Source: G963662675 sp963662675
Lineage (GTDB): Bacteria; Bacteroidota; Bacteroidia; Bacteroidales; Prolixibacteraceae
Direction: 5' to 3'
Length of the DNA stretch: 64,000 bases
NCBI GenBank assembly: GCA_963662675.2
Contig: CAXXHP010000004.1
Span: forward strand, 1 to 64,000
In this document: positions 1 through 7,777 of the stretch, in pieces
How the letters are laid out: each line of letters begins with the position of its first letter
Numbering within the stretch: position 1 is the stretch's first letter
The notes under the pieces: generated by a model
What the model was told of the DNA's origin: nothing
Databases searched by the model: none
Seen by the model: only the letters and a program-made list of their open reading frames with translations
Position numbers and translations under genes: made by a program

Positions 1-47
1 GCTTGGTTTCATCGGCTGACAAAGGTGCCGTTCGCTTAATTGATTAG
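1..47 (+). CDS. ilvD: Dihydroxy-acid dehydratase, 3' end only
   Basis: Only the last 14 codons and the TAG stop (45-47) are in the window; the gene begins to the left. The frame reads LVSSADKGAVRLID, and SADKGAV is the conserved C-terminal signature of IlvD, the Fe-S enzyme that dehydrates dihydroxy acids to the 2-keto acids of valine and isoleucine. ilvB starts 21 bases downstream on the same strand, as expected for an ilvD-ilvB-ilvN operon. The identification rests on this short tail and on the neighbours. Confidence 0.8.
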   Translation, partial: LVSSADKGAVRLID

Positions 48-68
48 TAACAACAAAAACTCATTGAT

Positions 69-1766
69 ATGGCTACAAAACGTATTACCGGATCTGAAGC
101 CGTTATTCTTTCCTTGTTGGAAGAAGGCGTAGATACCATTTTTGGGTATCCTGGCGGGGCAATCATGCCAATTTATGATGCCCTTTATGATTACGATAAA
201 AAAGTTGAGCACATCTTGACTCGTCACGAACAAGGAGCAATCCACGCAGCCGAAGGGTATGCGAAAGTGAGCGGAAAAGCTGGTGTCTGTTTCGCAACGT
301 CGGGGCCGGGTGCAACCAACTTAATTACAGGTATTGCTGATGCAATGATTGATTCTATTCCATTGGTTTGCATTACCGGGCAAGTTGCTTCTCCTTTGTT
401 GGGAACTGATGCATTTCAGGAATCTGACGTTGTGGGGATATCTATGCCTGTTACCAAATGGAATTATCAGGTAACAGATGCTGCCGAAATTCCTGATGCT
501 ATTGCTAAGGCATTTTATATTGCACAATCAGGTCGTCCTGGACCGGTATTGTTGGATATTTCCAAAGATGCTCAATTTCAGGAGTTAGACTTTGAATATA
601 AAAAATGTACTAAAATACGTTCATACATTCCAGAGTCTAAAATAGATCCCTTCAAAGTGAAAGAGGCTGCTGAGCTCATTAATGCCGCAAAGAAACCTTT
701 GTTGTTTTTTGGGCAGGGCGTAATTATTGCCAACGCAGAGGATGAACTGAAAGCTTTTGTTGAAAAAACCGGAATTCCGGCTGCATGGACATTATTGGGA
801 CTGTCGGCATTGCCTTCAGAGCATCCCCTTAATGTGGGGATGTTGGGCATGCATGGAAATTATGGACCTAACATTAAAACGAATGAAGCAGACCTGATTA
901 TTGCTGTTGGAATGCGCTTTGATGACCGAGTTACAGGAAAAGTTAGCGAATATGGCATTAATGCGAAAATCATTCATTTGGAAATTGATCCGGCAGAGAT
1001 TGATAAAATCGTTAAGACGGATGTCGCTGTTTTAGGCAGTGCCAAAAAGTCGTTGGCTATGCTTGTCGATAATGTGAAAGAAAACAAGCACGATAGCTGG
1101 GTTCAGGAATTCCGTGATTGTGATAAAATTGAGAATGACAAAGTCATTAAAAAAGATATATATCCTGAAAAACAGGGACTAACAATGGGTGAAGCTGTTC
1201 GTATTGCTTCTGAGAAGACGAACCACGATGCCATTTTGGTAACTGATGTGGGCCAACAACAAATGGTCGCTGCTCGGTATTTTAAATTTACACGGTCAAA
1301 AAGCTGTGTTACTTCGGGTGGACTTGGAACAATGGGATACGGCGTTCCCGCAGCCGTGGGTGCTCAATTTGGAGCCAAAGATAGAACGGTTGTTGTTTTT
1401 GTAGGTGATGGTGGTTTTCAAATGACGCTTCAGGAGTTAGGGACAATTGTTCAAAATAAGCTGCCCATAAAGATTGTTCTTTTGAATAATAACTTTTTAG
1501 GAATGGTGCGTCAGTGGCAGCAGCTATTTTTTGAAAAACGTTATTCGTTTACTGAGCTTACAAACCCTGATTTCATCATGATAGCTAATGGATTCGGTAT
1601 GGCGGCACATAAAGTTACTTCTCGTGACGACTTAGATGCAGGCATGCAGAAAATGATTGATCATGATGGGCCGTACCTTCTTGAAGTAGTTGTTGAAAAA
1701 GAAGACAATGTATTTCCGATGGTGCCGTCAGGTGCTTCGGTTTCCGATATCATTCTTGAAGCATAA
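69..1766 (+). CDS. ilvB: Acetolactate synthase, large (catalytic) subunit
   Basis: Thiamine-diphosphate enzyme that condenses pyruvate with pyruvate or 2-ketobutyrate, the first common step to valine, leucine and isoleucine. At 565 residues it has the usual length. The N-terminal Pyr domain carries FGYPGGAIMPIYDAL and the catalytic Glu (about residue 54) in RHEQGAIHAAEGY. A central FAD/DHAP-fold domain follows. The C-terminal PP domain has GDGGFQMTLQELGT (from about 446) continuing to LLNNNFLGMVRQWQ, the ThDP/Mg site. It lies between ilvD and ilvN with short gaps, so it is co-transcribed. Cytoplasmic; the holoenzyme needs the small subunit encoded next. Confidence 0.97.
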   Translation: MATKRITGSEAVILSLLEEGVDTIFGYPGGAIMPIYDALYDYDKKVEHILTRHEQGAIHAAEGYAKVSGKAGVCFATSGPGATNLITGIADAMIDSIPLVCITGQVASPLLGTDAFQESDVVGISMPVTKWNYQVTDAAEIPDAIAKAFYIAQSGRPGPVLLDISKDAQFQELDFEYKKCTKIRSYIPESKIDPFKVKEAAELINAAKKPLLFFGQGVIIANAEDELKAFVEKTGIPAAWTLLGLSALPSEHPLNVGMLGMHGNYGPNIKTNEADLIIAVGMRFDDRVTGKVSEYGINAKIIHLEIDPAEIDKIVKTDVAVLGSAKKSLAMLVDNVKENKHDSWVQEFRDCDKIENDKVIKKDIYPEKQGLTMGEAVRIASEKTNHDAILVTDVGQQQMVAARYFKFTRSKSCVTSGGLGTMGYGVPAAVGAQFGAKDRTVVVFVGDGGFQMTLQELGTIVQNKLPIKIVLLNNNFLGMVRQWQQLFFEKRYSFTELTNPDFIMIANGFGMAAHKVTSRDDLDAGMQKMIDHDGPYLLEVVVEKEDNVFPMVPSGASVSDIILEA

Positions 1767-1784
1767 TCTTAAAAAACGAAGAAC

Positions 1785-2327
1785 ATGAAAAAGGAATTTA
1801 TCATTACCATATTTTCAGAAAATCACATTGGTTTATTGAACCGGATTACCATCAATTTCACACGACGTAAGATAAATATTGAAAGCTTGACGGTTTCTGA
1901 GTCAGCTTTAAAAGGGATTTCTAAATTTACGATCGTAGTAAAGGAAACTGAAGACAAAGTCCGAAAAGTTGTGTCTCAGCTTGAAAAGGTTGTGGAGGTG
2001 CTAAAAGCATTCTATCACACAAATGAGGAAATGATCCATCAAGAAATTGCGCTATATAAAGTATCTACAGAAGCACTTTATGAAAGTGATCAGATTGAAA
2101 AAATTGCACGTAATGCAGGAGCTCGTATATTGGAAATTACGAGAGAATATACAGTTATCGAAAAAACTGGGCATAAGCATGAAACTCAGGAACTTTTTGA
2201 GTTGCTTAATCAGTTCGGAGTAATGCAGTTTATTCGTTCAGGAAGAGTTGCCATTACCCGTGACCCAATTGAACGTTTATCGGAATTCTTAAAAGAACGT
2301 GATGCTTTGATTAATCAGGCTGATTAA
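1785..2327 (+). CDS. ilvN: Acetolactate synthase, small (regulatory) subunit
   Basis: 180 residues, typical of the longer two-domain small subunits. An N-terminal ACT domain (about residues 4-75) begins with EFIITIFSENHIGLLNRIT, followed by an ALS_ss_C-type domain. It binds the large subunit and confers feedback inhibition by branched-chain amino acids, as known for the family. It starts 18 bases after ilvB and ends just before a strong hairpin, so it appears to be the last gene of the ilvD-ilvB-ilvN transcript. Confidence 0.95.
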   Translation: MKKEFIITIFSENHIGLLNRITINFTRRKINIESLTVSESALKGISKFTIVVKETEDKVRKVVSQLEKVVEVLKAFYHTNEEMIHQEIALYKVSTEALYESDQIEKIARNAGARILEITREYTVIEKTGHKHETQELFELLNQFGVMQFIRSGRVAITRDPIERLSEFLKERDALINQAD

Positions 2328-2341
2328 TCTGAAAAAATAGA

Positions 2342-2375
2342 AAATCGTCCGGAGACTAATGTTTCCGGACGATTT
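2342..2375 (+). terminator. Hairpin after ilvN
   Basis: A perfect 12-bp stem (AAATCGTCCGGA / TCCGGACGATTT) with a 10-nt loop starts 15 bases after the ilvN stop codon. The 3' arm ends in TTT but no longer U-tract follows. It is most likely the operon's terminator, or a partial one that lowers read-through into the AraC gene. Confidence 0.6.
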
Positions 2376-2417
2376 GTACCTGACTGTGGTCTTTTTATAG
2401 TAACTCCTCGTTGTACC

Positions 2418-3299
2418 ATGAAAGAGCGTGCTGAACATTTGCCGGTTTATAGTATGGAAAGCTTTAGCTCTCCTGAACGGAAAAGCCAGCAGTTTCAAGT
2501 GGAGGTGTTTGATGCTCAAAGGCATTTCAGCGTAAAATACCCTCACCGACATGACTTTTTTGAAATACTCTACCTTTTAAAGGGGTCTGGGTTTCATGTA
2601 ATTGATGGGAATAAATACGAAATTAAGCCTCCTTGTGTGTTTTTTATGTCTCCAGGGCAAGCACATAAAATTGAATTTTCAAGCGATATTGAGGGTTACA
2701 TATTCATCTTTACGGCTGATTTTTATTTGATAACCCGTAGTAATCAAAATAGCTTAATCGAGTTTCCATTTTTCTATACGTTACAACAAGACAATCCCCC
2801 ATTAATCCTAAATCAGCAGGAAGATATACGTTTTCTGGAGCGGCTTTTTTTGCAGGGAATTACTGAGCTGTCTATGAATAGAAGTATGGCAGTGGAAGTG
2901 CTTCGTTCTATATTGGATCTGATTCTTTCAATTTGTGCAGATCGATATGGTCCGGTTGAATTGCAAACCAATAAAGGCAAGGGGCATATATTGGTTAAGC
3001 GGTTTTATAGTTTGGTAGAAGAGAACCATCAACGGAATTTAAACATTAATGAATATGCGGGAATGCTTTCTGTCGGCTCCAATCATTTATCTCAAACGCT
3101 AAAAAAACTGACTGGAAAAACAGCCATGCAGATTATAAAAGCAAAACAGATATTGGAGATTAAGCGTTTGCTGGTTCATACCAATCTTACCGTATCTGAA
3201 ATTGCAACGCAGCTAAACTTTCTTGATCAGTCGTATTTTTCTAAATTTTTTAAGCGAGAAACCGGTGTTCTTCCTCTTCAGTATAGGTCATCGCACTAA
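2418..3299 (+). CDS. AraC-family transcriptional regulator
   Basis: 293 residues. The N-terminal half is a cupin-like sensor domain with HRHDFFEILYLLKGSGFHVIDG (a common AraC N-domain pattern). The C-terminal ~100 residues form the double helix-turn-helix of AraC/XylS proteins (NINEYAGMLSVGSNHLSQTLKK, then SEIATQLNFLDQSYFSKFFKRETG). Cytoplasmic DNA-binding protein. It sits between ilvN and ilvC on the same strand, behind a terminator-like hairpin. It may regulate ilvC or the branched-chain genes, but nothing in the sequence proves a target. This position in an ilv cluster is unusual to my knowledge. Confidence 0.92.
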   Translation: MKERAEHLPVYSMESFSSPERKSQQFQVEVFDAQRHFSVKYPHRHDFFEILYLLKGSGFHVIDGNKYEIKPPCVFFMSPGQAHKIEFSSDIEGYIFIFTADFYLITRSNQNSLIEFPFFYTLQQDNPPLILNQQEDIRFLERLFLQGITELSMNRSMAVEVLRSILDLILSICADRYGPVELQTNKGKGHILVKRFYSLVEENHQRNLNINEYAGMLSVGSNHLSQTLKKLTGKTAMQIIKAKQILEIKRLLVHTNLTVSEIATQLNFLDQSYFSKFFKRETGVLPLQYRSSH

Positions 3300-3510
3300 T
3301 CATTTAGTGTGAAAATTACCAATGGAGGATTGTCAATAAAATATTGGTTTTAAGGGTAGTCGTTTTTATTAATAGTGATGTGTCAAAAATAAAATCATTG
3401 AAAAATACCTAAAATTCATTCTTTTTTACTCGACATTCTCTTATTTATTTTCTTGCTTTGTATTCTGAAAATTTAGCAACAAAAAATTTCATTAATAAAA
3501 TCTTATAGTT

Positions 3511-4986
3511 ATGGCAAATTATTTCAATACACTTCCATTGAGACTTCAGATTGAAGAGCTTGGGAAATGTGATTTCATGGATCAATCAGAATTCGCTAAT
3601 GGCGTAGAGAAGCTGAAGGGAAAACAAATCGTTGTTCTTGGTTGTGGCGCTCAAGGTCTTGCCCAAGGTCAGAATATGCGCGATAGTGGTCTTCAAATTG
3701 CATACGCTTTGCGTGAGGTTGAGATTACTGAAAAGCAGGTGTCTTATAAGAATGCTACAGAGAATGGATTTGAAGTAGGTACTTTCGAACAAATGGTGCC
3801 TAAGGCTGATTTGGTGTTGAATCTAACGCCTGATAAATACCACACTCCGGTTGTTAATGCTGCTATGCCATTGATGAAAAAGGGTGCTTGTCTTTCTTAT
3901 TCACATGGGTTTAATATTGTGGAAGAAGGCATTCAAATTCGTAAGGATTTGACCGTGATTATGGTTGCTCCAAAGTCTCCTGCTTCTGAAGTAAGAGCTG
4001 AGTACCTTCGTGGATTTGGTGTTCCTACATTGATTGCGGTTCACCGTGAAAACGACCCAAATGGCGATGGTCTTGAAATAGCAAAAGCATATTGTGTAGG
4101 TACTGGTGGTGACAAAGCAGGTGTTCTTCGCTCTTCATTTGTTGCTGAGGTGAAGTCTGACCTTATGGGTGAGCAAACGATCCTTTGTGGTGTGTTGCAA
4201 ACAGCTTCAATTTTGATGTTCAACAAAATGATTGAAAAAGGAATTGAAGCAGGTTATGCCTCTAAATTCATTCAATATGGTTGGGAAGTAACAACTGAAG
4301 CATTGAAATTAGGTGGTATCACACACATGATGGACCGCTTGTCAAATCCAGCAAAAATTGAAGCCTATAAACTAGCTGATGAGTTGAAAGCAATCATGCG
4401 TCCGTTGTTCGAAAAACATATGGACGATATTATGGACGGAACTTTCTCATCAACCATGATGGAAGACTGGGCTGCTGGGGATAAAAATTTGTTGACTTGG
4501 CGTGCTGCTACCGGCGAAACTGATTTCGAGAAAACACCAGCAGGTGATGTTGAAATTAAAGAACAAGAATATTACGATAACGGTACTTTGATGGTTGCTT
4601 TCGTAAAAGCTGGTGTTGAGCTTGCTTTCGAAGTAATGACTGAGGCTGGTATTAAAGAAGACTCAGCATACTACGAGTCTTTACACGAGACTCCGTTGAT
4701 TGCAAATACAATCGCTCGCAAGAAATTATTCGAGATGAACCGTGTGATTTCTGATACTGCTGAGTATGGATGTTATTTGTTTGATCATGCATGTCGCCCA
4801 TTATTGGCAGATTTTATGACTAAAATCGAGACAAACGTGATCGGTAAAAACTTTAATGAAAATAAAGATAATCATGTCGACAATAAAGTGTTGATTGCTG
4901 TAAATGACAGTGTCCGTTTCCACCCAGTGGAACTTGTTGGTGCTGAATTGCGTGAGGCAATGGAGGCGATGGAAGCTATTATCTGA
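3511..4986 (+). CDS. ilvC: Ketol-acid reductoisomerase, long (class II) form
   Basis: Converts acetolactate or acetohydroxybutyrate to the dihydroxy acids, with Mg2+ and NADPH. At 491 residues it belongs to the long enterobacterial-type class with a duplicated C-terminal domain. The Rossmann motif GCGAQGLAQGQN is at about residues 45-56. SYSHGFNIVEEGIQIRKDLTVIMVAPKSP is a typical KARI stretch, and the C-terminal helical domains contain the Mg-binding acidic residues (for example the GEQTILCGVLQ region). It has a 211-base upstream gap and its own terminator, so it may be transcribed alone. Confidence 0.97.
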   Translation: MANYFNTLPLRLQIEELGKCDFMDQSEFANGVEKLKGKQIVVLGCGAQGLAQGQNMRDSGLQIAYALREVEITEKQVSYKNATENGFEVGTFEQMVPKADLVLNLTPDKYHTPVVNAAMPLMKKGACLSYSHGFNIVEEGIQIRKDLTVIMVAPKSPASEVRAEYLRGFGVPTLIAVHRENDPNGDGLEIAKAYCVGTGGDKAGVLRSSFVAEVKSDLMGEQTILCGVLQTASILMFNKMIEKGIEAGYASKFIQYGWEVTTEALKLGGITHMMDRLSNPAKIEAYKLADELKAIMRPLFEKHMDDIMDGTFSSTMMEDWAAGDKNLLTWRAATGETDFEKTPAGDVEIKEQEYYDNGTLMVAFVKAGVELAFEVMTEAGIKEDSAYYESLHETPLIANTIARKKLFEMNRVISDTAEYGCYLFDHACRPLLADFMTKIETNVIGKNFNENKDNHVDNKVLIAVNDSVRFHPVELVGAELREAMEAMEAII

Positions 4987-5007
4987 TAAAACCATTTTTT
5001 ATATCAC

Positions 5008-5042
5008 AAAAAGCTCCATCGCATGATGGGGCTTTTTTTTTT
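5008..5042 (+). terminator. Rho-independent terminator after ilvC
   Basis: A stem of AAAAGCTCCATC paired with GATGGGGCTTTT (one G-U pair), loop GCAT, is followed by a long run of T. It starts 21 bases after the ilvC stop and faces the + strand. Confidence 0.9.
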
Positions 5043-5057
5043 TAAAAATCAAAAATT

Positions 5058-5894
5058 ATGAAAATTACACATCACATTCACCAGATTCGCATTGAGTTTA
5101 AAATCCCAATAACTCCTGATAAATCAGTTGATCGATTTGTTCATGTTTTTCTGATTGTTGGTCATAAAATTCATCTGGTTGATTCGGGTGTTCGCGATGC
5201 ACTTCCGGCTATAGAATCATACATAAAACATATTGGTCGTGATGTTTCTGAAGTTGAAAATCTATTGCTGACACATTCTCATCCTGATCATATTGGGGCG
5301 GCACAGCCCATTAGGGAGTTGAGCAATTGTCATATTCGTGCACATTCTGCTGAAGTAATGATGATTGAAGATGTTGATTTTCAATTTTCAGTTCGACCAG
5401 TTCCCGGTTTTCAAAAGTTGGTTGCCGGATCTGTTCCTGTTAATCATGTGATTTCTGAAGGAGATGAAATAAAGCTCGAAGAAAACCTGACCATTCGGGT
5501 TTTACATACGCCTGGGCATTCTGCAGGTTCTGTATCTTATTATTTGGTTGAAGAAGATGTATTATTTACAGGAGATGCTATTTTACTTTCTGGCGAAATA
5601 CCAATTTTTGATGATCCGCAAGCTTATCTTAATTCGCTTAATAAGATTAAGGAAGTTAAAGCTAATCTAACGTTGTCTGCCTGGGATGACCCCAGAAGCG
5701 TTGAGGAAATTCTGTTGCTACTGCCCAAGAGTGAAGGATATATCCATGAAATTAGTGCTGTAGTAAAGAAGGTCGCTGCTGAAACTTCAGAGAGGGATAT
5801 GCAGTTTTGTCTTGCTGTAATAAGTGAACTTGGGTTGCCGCCAGTACTTGCAAATCCATTGCTGCTAAAATCATTTTTGTCTTGCTTGAACTAA
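5058..5894 (+). CDS. Metallo-beta-lactamase-fold hydrolase
   Basis: 278-residue cytoplasmic protein without a signal peptide. It has the full di-metal site of the MBL superfamily: HSHPDHIG (about residues 73-80), a second His in HTPGHSAGSVSYYL (about 150-163), and an Asp in FTGDAIL. The C-terminal ~80 residues are helical and lack a recognised second domain. Members of this group include glyoxalase II-like thioesterases, lactonases and other hydrolases; the substrate cannot be read from sequence. It begins right after the ilvC terminator (the T-run lies 16 bases before the ATG), so it probably has its own start signals or depends on read-through. Confidence 0.88.
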   Translation: MKITHHIHQIRIEFKIPITPDKSVDRFVHVFLIVGHKIHLVDSGVRDALPAIESYIKHIGRDVSEVENLLLTHSHPDHIGAAQPIRELSNCHIRAHSAEVMMIEDVDFQFSVRPVPGFQKLVAGSVPVNHVISEGDEIKLEENLTIRVLHTPGHSAGSVSYYLVEEDVLFTGDAILLSGEIPIFDDPQAYLNSLNKIKEVKANLTLSAWDDPRSVEEILLLLPKSEGYIHEISAVVKKVAAETSERDMQFCLAVISELGLPPVLANPLLLKSFLSCLN

Positions 5895-5967
5895 GCAGAG
5901 TACTCAATGGTTATTTGTTGTATTTTTATTCCTCAGATTGCAACTTAACTTCTTAAAATTATAGTAT

Positions 5968-6780
5968 ATGTTTGACTGGTTTTCAGAACTAGATCCTATA
6001 ATACAAGCATTATATGCCACGTTGTTTACTTGGTTTGTAACTGCATTAGGAGCAGGTATGGTTTTCTTTTTTAAGAAAATTAATAGGAATGTATTGGATG
6101 GAATGCTTGGATTTGCTGCCGGGGTGATGATTGCTGCTAGTTTTTGGTCGCTTCTAAATCCGGCAATTGAAATGGCTGAGCTAATGGATATGATTCCTTG
6201 GGTTCCTGCTGTGATTGGGTTTTTAGCTGGTGGTGCTTTTCTTTGGATGGCTGATCAGGTTTTACCTCACTTGCACATGGGGATGCCCACAGATAAGGCA
6301 GAAGGAGTTCAAACATCATGGAGGAGAAGTGTGCTCTTAGTGATGGCCATTACTTTGCACAATATTCCGGAGGGACTCGCGGTGGGGGTTGCTTTTGGCG
6401 CTGTAGCAGCAGGATTGCCTGCTGCATCTTTAGCTGGGGCAATAGCATTGGCAGTTGGTATTGCTATTCAGAATTTTCCGGAGGGTGCAGCAGTTTCCAT
6501 TCCTTTGAGAAGGGAAGGGATGTCCCGCAGGAAAAGTTTTATGTACGGGCAAGCATCAGGCTTCGTAGAGCCGGTTGCCGGAGTCATAGGTGCAGCTGCC
6601 GTTTTGCTGATGCGTCCTATGTTGCCTTATGCATTGTCATTTGCTGCAGGTGCCATGATTTATGTGGTGGTAGAAGAACTGATTCCTGAATCTCAGCAAG
6701 GTAAGAATACGGACATCGGTACAATTGGTGCTATGGTTGGTTTTGCAGTGATGATGATGTTAGATGTTGCCTTAGGATAA
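5968..6780 (+). CDS. ZIP-family divalent metal transporter
   Basis: 270-residue inner-membrane protein with about eight hydrophobic segments. The two metal-binding helices are clear: HNIPEGLAVGVAFG (about residues 130-143) and IQNFPEGAAVSIPLRREG (about 167-184), plus GFVEPVAG in the next helix. A short cytoplasmic loop with HLHMGMP (about 100-106) could bind metal. This pattern matches the bacterial ZupT/GufA-like branch, which imports zinc and often iron or manganese. Substrate preference is inferred from family only. The gap to the previous gene is 73 bases, so it may or may not be in one transcript with it. Confidence 0.92.
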   Translation: MFDWFSELDPIIQALYATLFTWFVTALGAGMVFFFKKINRNVLDGMLGFAAGVMIAASFWSLLNPAIEMAELMDMIPWVPAVIGFLAGGAFLWMADQVLPHLHMGMPTDKAEGVQTSWRRSVLLVMAITLHNIPEGLAVGVAFGAVAAGLPAASLAGAIALAVGIAIQNFPEGAAVSIPLRREGMSRRKSFMYGQASGFVEPVAGVIGAAAVLLMRPMLPYALSFAAGAMIYVVVEELIPESQQGKNTDIGTIGAMVGFAVMMMLDVALG

Positions 6781-6931
6781 TGATTGTGGAATGACAAAAC
6801 AGCTATTAAGTTAGCTTTTTAAAGTAATAGATAGTGGTAGTGTTTACTCATTTTTTTCAGTTCTCTAACATGCGTTTATTGTTGAACAATTTGTGATTTC
6901 AGGCGTACTTTTAGTATTAAAATTTATACTT

Positions 6932-7357
6932 ATGAGTGCAATTATAGAAGGAACATGGAAGCTCAAATCATTTGAGTTGGCAAAAGCAAACGGAGAGATT
7001 GAATATCCTTTTGGACAAGATGCAATGGGGTATATTATTTATTCTCCAACTGGACATTTCTCAGTGCAATATATGCCTAAAGAACAAAATGGAGTCCCCA
7101 TGAAGGGAATTTCTTATTTTGGCCATTACGAGTATAATCGTGAAAAGAATTATGTCGTGCATCATGTGGAATGTTCATTGTTTCCAAATGAGGAAGGACT
7201 TGATAAAATCAGACATGCAAGCTTGCGTGGAAAAGGCCTCAAATTAACTTGTCCGCCATTAAAGTGGGACGGTGGTGATGAGGGGGTTGTTACCATATCT
7301 TTTGAGAAACAGGAAGATATTCCCAGTGTTGAATTTCGGGAATCATCGGTACACTGA
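6932..7357 (+). CDS. Lipocalin-like domain protein
   Basis: 141 residues from the ATG at 6932. An in-frame GTG lies 39 bases upstream (6893), but the lipocalin-like domain starts at the ATG with MSAIIEGTWKLKSFELAKANGE. Further family features are YPFGQDAMGYIIYSPTGHFSVQYM and the central GHYEYNREKNYVVHHVECSLFPNEEG. These proteins form small beta-barrels that may bind hydrophobic ligands; several fungal and bacterial relatives sit beside biosynthetic enzymes. No signal peptide is visible from this start. The C-terminus is divergent after GDEGVVTISFEK. Function unknown. Confidence 0.75.
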   Translation: MSAIIEGTWKLKSFELAKANGEIEYPFGQDAMGYIIYSPTGHFSVQYMPKEQNGVPMKGISYFGHYEYNREKNYVVHHVECSLFPNEEGLDKIRHASLRGKGLKLTCPPLKWDGGDEGVVTISFEKQEDIPSVEFRESSVH

Positions 7358-7581
7358 TCTTTATCGCGTTGATGCCGGGTTGGTGAGAATGTTACAAAAA
7401 ATTGTTGCGCCTCTAAAAACTTTTCTTCAGGCATGTTGTTTTGTCTTTAAGTTTGGCAGATCAATTTGTAAAAAGTTACGGGTGTTTTTTCATTAAATAT
7501 TACGAAAACGGCATCTTTTTTTTATAATATCAATTTATTGGCTGTAAAATTTCCTTTTTAAAATTAAATTCTGATATTTGC

Positions 7582-7665
7582 ATGAAATCATTGAAAAACA
7601 TGACACGTATTAACTCAATTTCTATTCTCGGTATTCTGCTCGGTATTCTACTTTGGATGCGGTAA
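7582..7665 (+). CDS. leuL: Leu/Ile-rich leader peptide of the leucine operon
   Basis: A 27-codon ORF (ATG at 7582; an alternative ATG at 7600 gives 21 codons) ending with TAA at 7663-7665. Its second half reads SISILGILLGILLWMR: five Leu codons (CTC, CTG, CTC, CTA, CTT, all CTN) and five Ile ATT codons, counting the one before SIS. It lies about 110 bases upstream of leuA, and its stop is followed directly by the antiterminator arm of an attenuator. This is the standard design of a ribosome-sensed leader. The mixture of Leu and Ile codons suggests the operon answers to both amino acids. Too short to be a protein of its own. Confidence 0.85.
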   Translation: MKSLKNMTRINSISILGILLGILLWMR

Positions 7666-7666
7666 T

Positions 7667-7733
7667 GAGAATGGTGTGGGTATAATTATAAAAACAAAAC
7701 ATAAAGCCATTCTCAGCAGAGGATGGCTTTTTT
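7667..7733 (+). promoter_or_regulatory. Transcription attenuator upstream of leuA
   Basis: The terminator is AAAGCCATTCTC (7703-7714), loop AGCA, GAGGATGGCTTT (7719-7730), then T to 7733. The alternative antiterminator pairs GAGAATGG (7667-7674) with CCATTCTC (7707-7714), which destroys the terminator stem. The antiterminator arm begins one base after the leader stop codon. A ribosome that finishes the leader would therefore cover it and let the terminator form, while a ribosome stalled at Leu/Ile codons leaves it free. All elements are read directly; the mechanism is inferred from known amino-acid attenuators. Confidence 0.88.
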
Positions 7734-7777
7734 AATGCAAAAAAAAGATAATAATAGATATATAAAATCACTTCATC

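Noticed and set aside
6318..6689. 123-codon ORF inside the ZIP transporter gene in another frame
   Set aside because: Cys/Ser/Arg-rich shadow of a well-conserved transporter frame, with no family of its own.
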